Source of the DNA: Bacteroidota bacterium
GTDB taxonomy: Bacteria > Bacteroidota > Bacteroidia > Chitinophagales > Chitinophagaceae
Assembly: GCA_023391895.1 (NCBI GenBank)
Contig: JAEWAC010000145.1
Span: forward strand, 1-6,732
Reading direction: 5' to 3'
Length of the DNA stretch: 6,732 bases
The notes beneath the pieces are model-generated. The model saw only the letters and a program-made list of their open reading frames with translations. It had not been told where the DNA came from and ran no database searches. Below, one piece after another: positions 5,399-6,732 of the stretch (position 1 is its first letter; the number at the start of each line of letters is the position of its first letter). The position numbers were made by a program, and so were the translations under genes.

Positions 5399-6214
5399 AT
5401 GAGCACAACAGCTGAAATCAAGCGTATCACCACCAATACCCTGCAAAAAATGAAAGCATCGGGAAAGAAAATATCGATGCTGACCGCTTACGACTTTTCT
5501 TTTGCCCGCATCTTTGATGACGCCGGCATTGATGTGATCTTGGTAGGTGACTCGGCCTCGAATGTGATGGCCGGTCATGAAACCACGCTTCCCATTACGT
5601 TGGACCAGATGATCTATCACGCAGCATCCGTTATCCGGGGTGCCCGGCGCAGTCTGGTGGTGGTAGATCTGCCCTTTGGATCTTACCAGTCCAACGGCGA
5701 TATTGCCCTGGCTTCTGCCATTCGCATGATGAAAGAAACGGGTGCCCATGCCATTAAACTGGAAGGCGGCGAGGAGATACTGGACTCGGTAAAAAGAATC
5801 ATATCGGCCGGTATACCCGTGATGGCGCATTTGGGTTTAACCCCTCAATCCATTTACAAATTCGGCACTTACAGCGTTCGGGCCAAAGAAGAAGCCGAAG
5901 CCAATAAGCTGAAAAAAGACGCGCAGTTGTTGCAAGAGGCCGGCTGCTTTGCAGTAGTATTGGAAAAGATTCCTGCGCAATTGGCCAAAGAAGTAAGCCA
6001 AAGTTTACAAATTCCCACCATCGGCATTGGTGCCGGCAACTATTGTGACGGACAGGTGCTGGTGATGCATGACATGCTGGGCATCAATACCGAATTCAAG
6101 CCTCGCTTTTTGCGCCAGTACTCCAACTTATATGAGCAAATAACCGATGCGGTAAAAAATTATATCAACGATGTAAAGACAGGCGACTTTCCCAATGAAT
6201 CGGAATCTTATTAA
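5399..6214 (+). CDS. panB: 3-methyl-2-oxobutanoate hydroxymethyltransferase
   Basis: The 271-residue protein matches the usual PanB length (about 260-280). This TIM-barrel enzyme transfers a hydroxymethyl group from 5,10-methylene-THF to 2-oxoisovalerate, giving ketopantoate, the first committed step to pantothenate. Visible motifs are MLTAYDFSFARIFDDAG (27-43), ILVGDSASNVMAGH (47-60, with metal-binding Asp51), VVDLPFGSY (88-96, with metal-binding Asp90), IKLEGGEE (119-126, with Glu122), MAHLGLTPQS (142-151), VVLEKIPAQLA (186-196, with the likely catalytic Glu189) and TIGIGAGNYCDGQVLVMHD (207-225). The C-terminal GDFPNESESY corresponds to the family's usual FP...H/S-x-[YF] ending. ATG 5399 is preferred to the in-frame TTG at 5381, because that TTG sits within a TTTG promoter-like element and the extra residues are not part of the family. 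It stands after a 336-base spacer, so it is probably transcribed separately from ppk1-ppx. Confidence 0.96.
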   Translation: MSTTAEIKRITTNTLQKMKASGKKISMLTAYDFSFARIFDDAGIDVILVGDSASNVMAGHETTLPITLDQMIYHAASVIRGARRSLVVVDLPFGSYQSNGDIALASAIRMMKETGAHAIKLEGGEEILDSVKRIISAGIPVMAHLGLTPQSIYKFGTYSVRAKEEAEANKLKKDAQLLQEAGCFAVVLEKIPAQLAKEVSQSLQIPTIGIGAGNYCDGQVLVMHDMLGINTEFKPRFLRQYSNLYEQITDAVKNYINDVKTGDFPNESESY

Positions 6215-6238
6215 AATGGTACCATAACCTTAACCGTT

Positions 6239-6246
6239 TATCTTTG
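6239..6246 (+). promoter_or_regulatory. Bacteroidota-type -7 promoter element before the TonB receptor gene
   Basis: TATCTTTG is an exact TAnnTTTG match, followed by CGCC as before panD. The -33 position (around 6216-6219, ATGG) is weak. Transcription would start near 6251, giving a leader of about 14-20 bases to the ATGs at 6265 and 6271. That leaves no room for a riboswitch between this promoter and the gene. Confidence 0.5.
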
Positions 6247-6264
6247 CGCCTCCAATTTTCGAAT

Positions 6265-6732
6265 ATGCATATGAAAAGGTTATTTATTTCCGGAGGTTTG
6301 TTATTGTTGTGGGCAACCGGAAAGGCACAAGAGTCAGAGGTTGAGTTGAATCCCGTTACTGTTACGGCGTCTTTAAATTCAATTTCCCAATCTCAAACCG
6401 GAAGAAACGTATTGGTCATACAGAGTGAACGATTTCGGCAGTTGCCGGTAAATTCAATTGATGAATTGTTACGTTATTTACCCGGCATCGAGGTTCAGGC
6501 CAGGGGACCAATGGGTTCACAAAGCGATTTTGTATTGCGTGGCGGCACCTTTCAACAAGTATTGGTTATACTGGATGGTATACGGGTAAATGATCCGGTT
6601 ACCGGGCACTTCAACAGCTATATCCCCATTGCACCGGCAGAAATTGATCGTATAGAAATTTTAAAAGGCGCCTCTTCTGCCATTTACGGCTCCGAAGCGG
6701 TAGGTGGCGTTATTCATGTAATCACCAAAACC
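6265..6732 (+). CDS. TonB-dependent outer-membrane receptor (BtuB/CirA-like), N-terminal part
   Basis: An open frame runs to the right window edge. Two in-frame ATGs are possible, 6265 (MHMKRLF) and 6271 (MKRLF); 6271 gives the more typical signal peptide and 154 codons in the window. From 6271, residues 1-20 form a signal peptide (basic KR, hydrophobic GGLLLLWA, then GKAQ). NPVTVTAS (27-34) resembles a TonB box. Residues about 44-154 form the plug domain: LLRYLPGIEVQARGPMGSQSDFVLRGG, VLVILDGIRVNDP (98-109), IDRIEILKGASSAIYGSEAVGGVIHVITK (125-153). There is no CarboxypepD_reg-like extension, so it is not SusC-type. The plug resembles BtuB and related siderophore or cobalamin receptors, but the ligand cannot be named from the plug. 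The beta-barrel lies outside the window. It sits 50-56 bases after panB with its own promoter element, so co-function with panB is not implied. Confidence 0.92.
   Translation, partial: MHMKRLFISGGLLLLWATGKAQESEVELNPVTVTASLNSISQSQTGRNVLVIQSERFRQLPVNSIDELLRYLPGIEVQARGPMGSQSDFVLRGGTFQQVLVILDGIRVNDPVTGHFNSYIPIAPAEIDRIEILKGASSAIYGSEAVGGVIHVITKT

Noticed and set aside
5348..5830. 160-codon open frame on the minus strand opposite panB
   Set aside because: It is a shadow of the strongly conserved panB gene, with no recognisable domain. Other antisense frames opposite ppk1, ppx, rfaE2 and the membrane protein were dismissed for the same reason.
6215..6264. Terminator between panB and the receptor gene
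   Set aside because: No stem with a following T-run is visible; GGTACC (6218-6223) is only a 6-base palindrome.

Overview
The window looks like a chromosomal segment of a Bacteroidota bacterium, most likely near the Chitinophagaceae. This rests on protein style (short Ppx, stand-alone RfaE2-type adenylyltransferase, plug-first TonB-dependent receptor), on Bacteroidota-type promoter elements (TAnnTTTG at -7, with a TTTG box 19 bases upstream in one case), on the lack of clear Shine-Dalgarno sequences, and on moderate GC in genes with AT-rich spacers. The genus assignment is inference. Every supported gene is on the + strand, and the genes are mostly housekeeping.

Layout: (1) positions 1-490 hold the last 34 codons of panC and a complete panD, both for pantothenate/CoA synthesis. 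(2) Positions 546-2046 hold a polytopic membrane protein of the LPG-synthase-TM (YbhN/MprF flippase-like) family, overlapped by an ADP-heptose-type adenylyltransferase (rfaE2). (3) Positions 2098-5062 hold ppk1 and a Ppx/GppA phosphatase, overlapping by 20 bases, which form a polyphosphate make-and-break pair. (4) Positions 5063-5398 are a 336-base AT-rich spacer with no convincing gene. It carries GATT-rich repeat-like sequence, a short tandem octamer and several dyads. (5) Positions 5399-6214 hold panB. (6) From 6265/6271 to the window edge lies the N-terminal part of a TonB-dependent outer-membrane receptor.

How the genes work together: PanB makes ketopantoate, PanD makes beta-alanine, and PanC joins pantoate with beta-alanine, so three pantothenate steps lie within about 6 kb, with the envelope and polyphosphate genes between them. 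PPK1 and Ppx set polyphosphate levels and are probably translationally coupled. The membrane protein and RfaE2 both point to envelope biogenesis, but the membrane protein's substrate is unknown.

I found no mobile element, CRISPR array, tRNA, rRNA or clear novel multi-gene system. The less ordinary signals are regulatory: near-leaderless promoters at panD and the membrane protein gene, a perfect dyad overlapping the latter's promoter, a dyad just before ppk1, forced or non-ATG starts (ppx TTG, probably rfaE2 GTG), and the structured, repeat-bearing spacer before panB.
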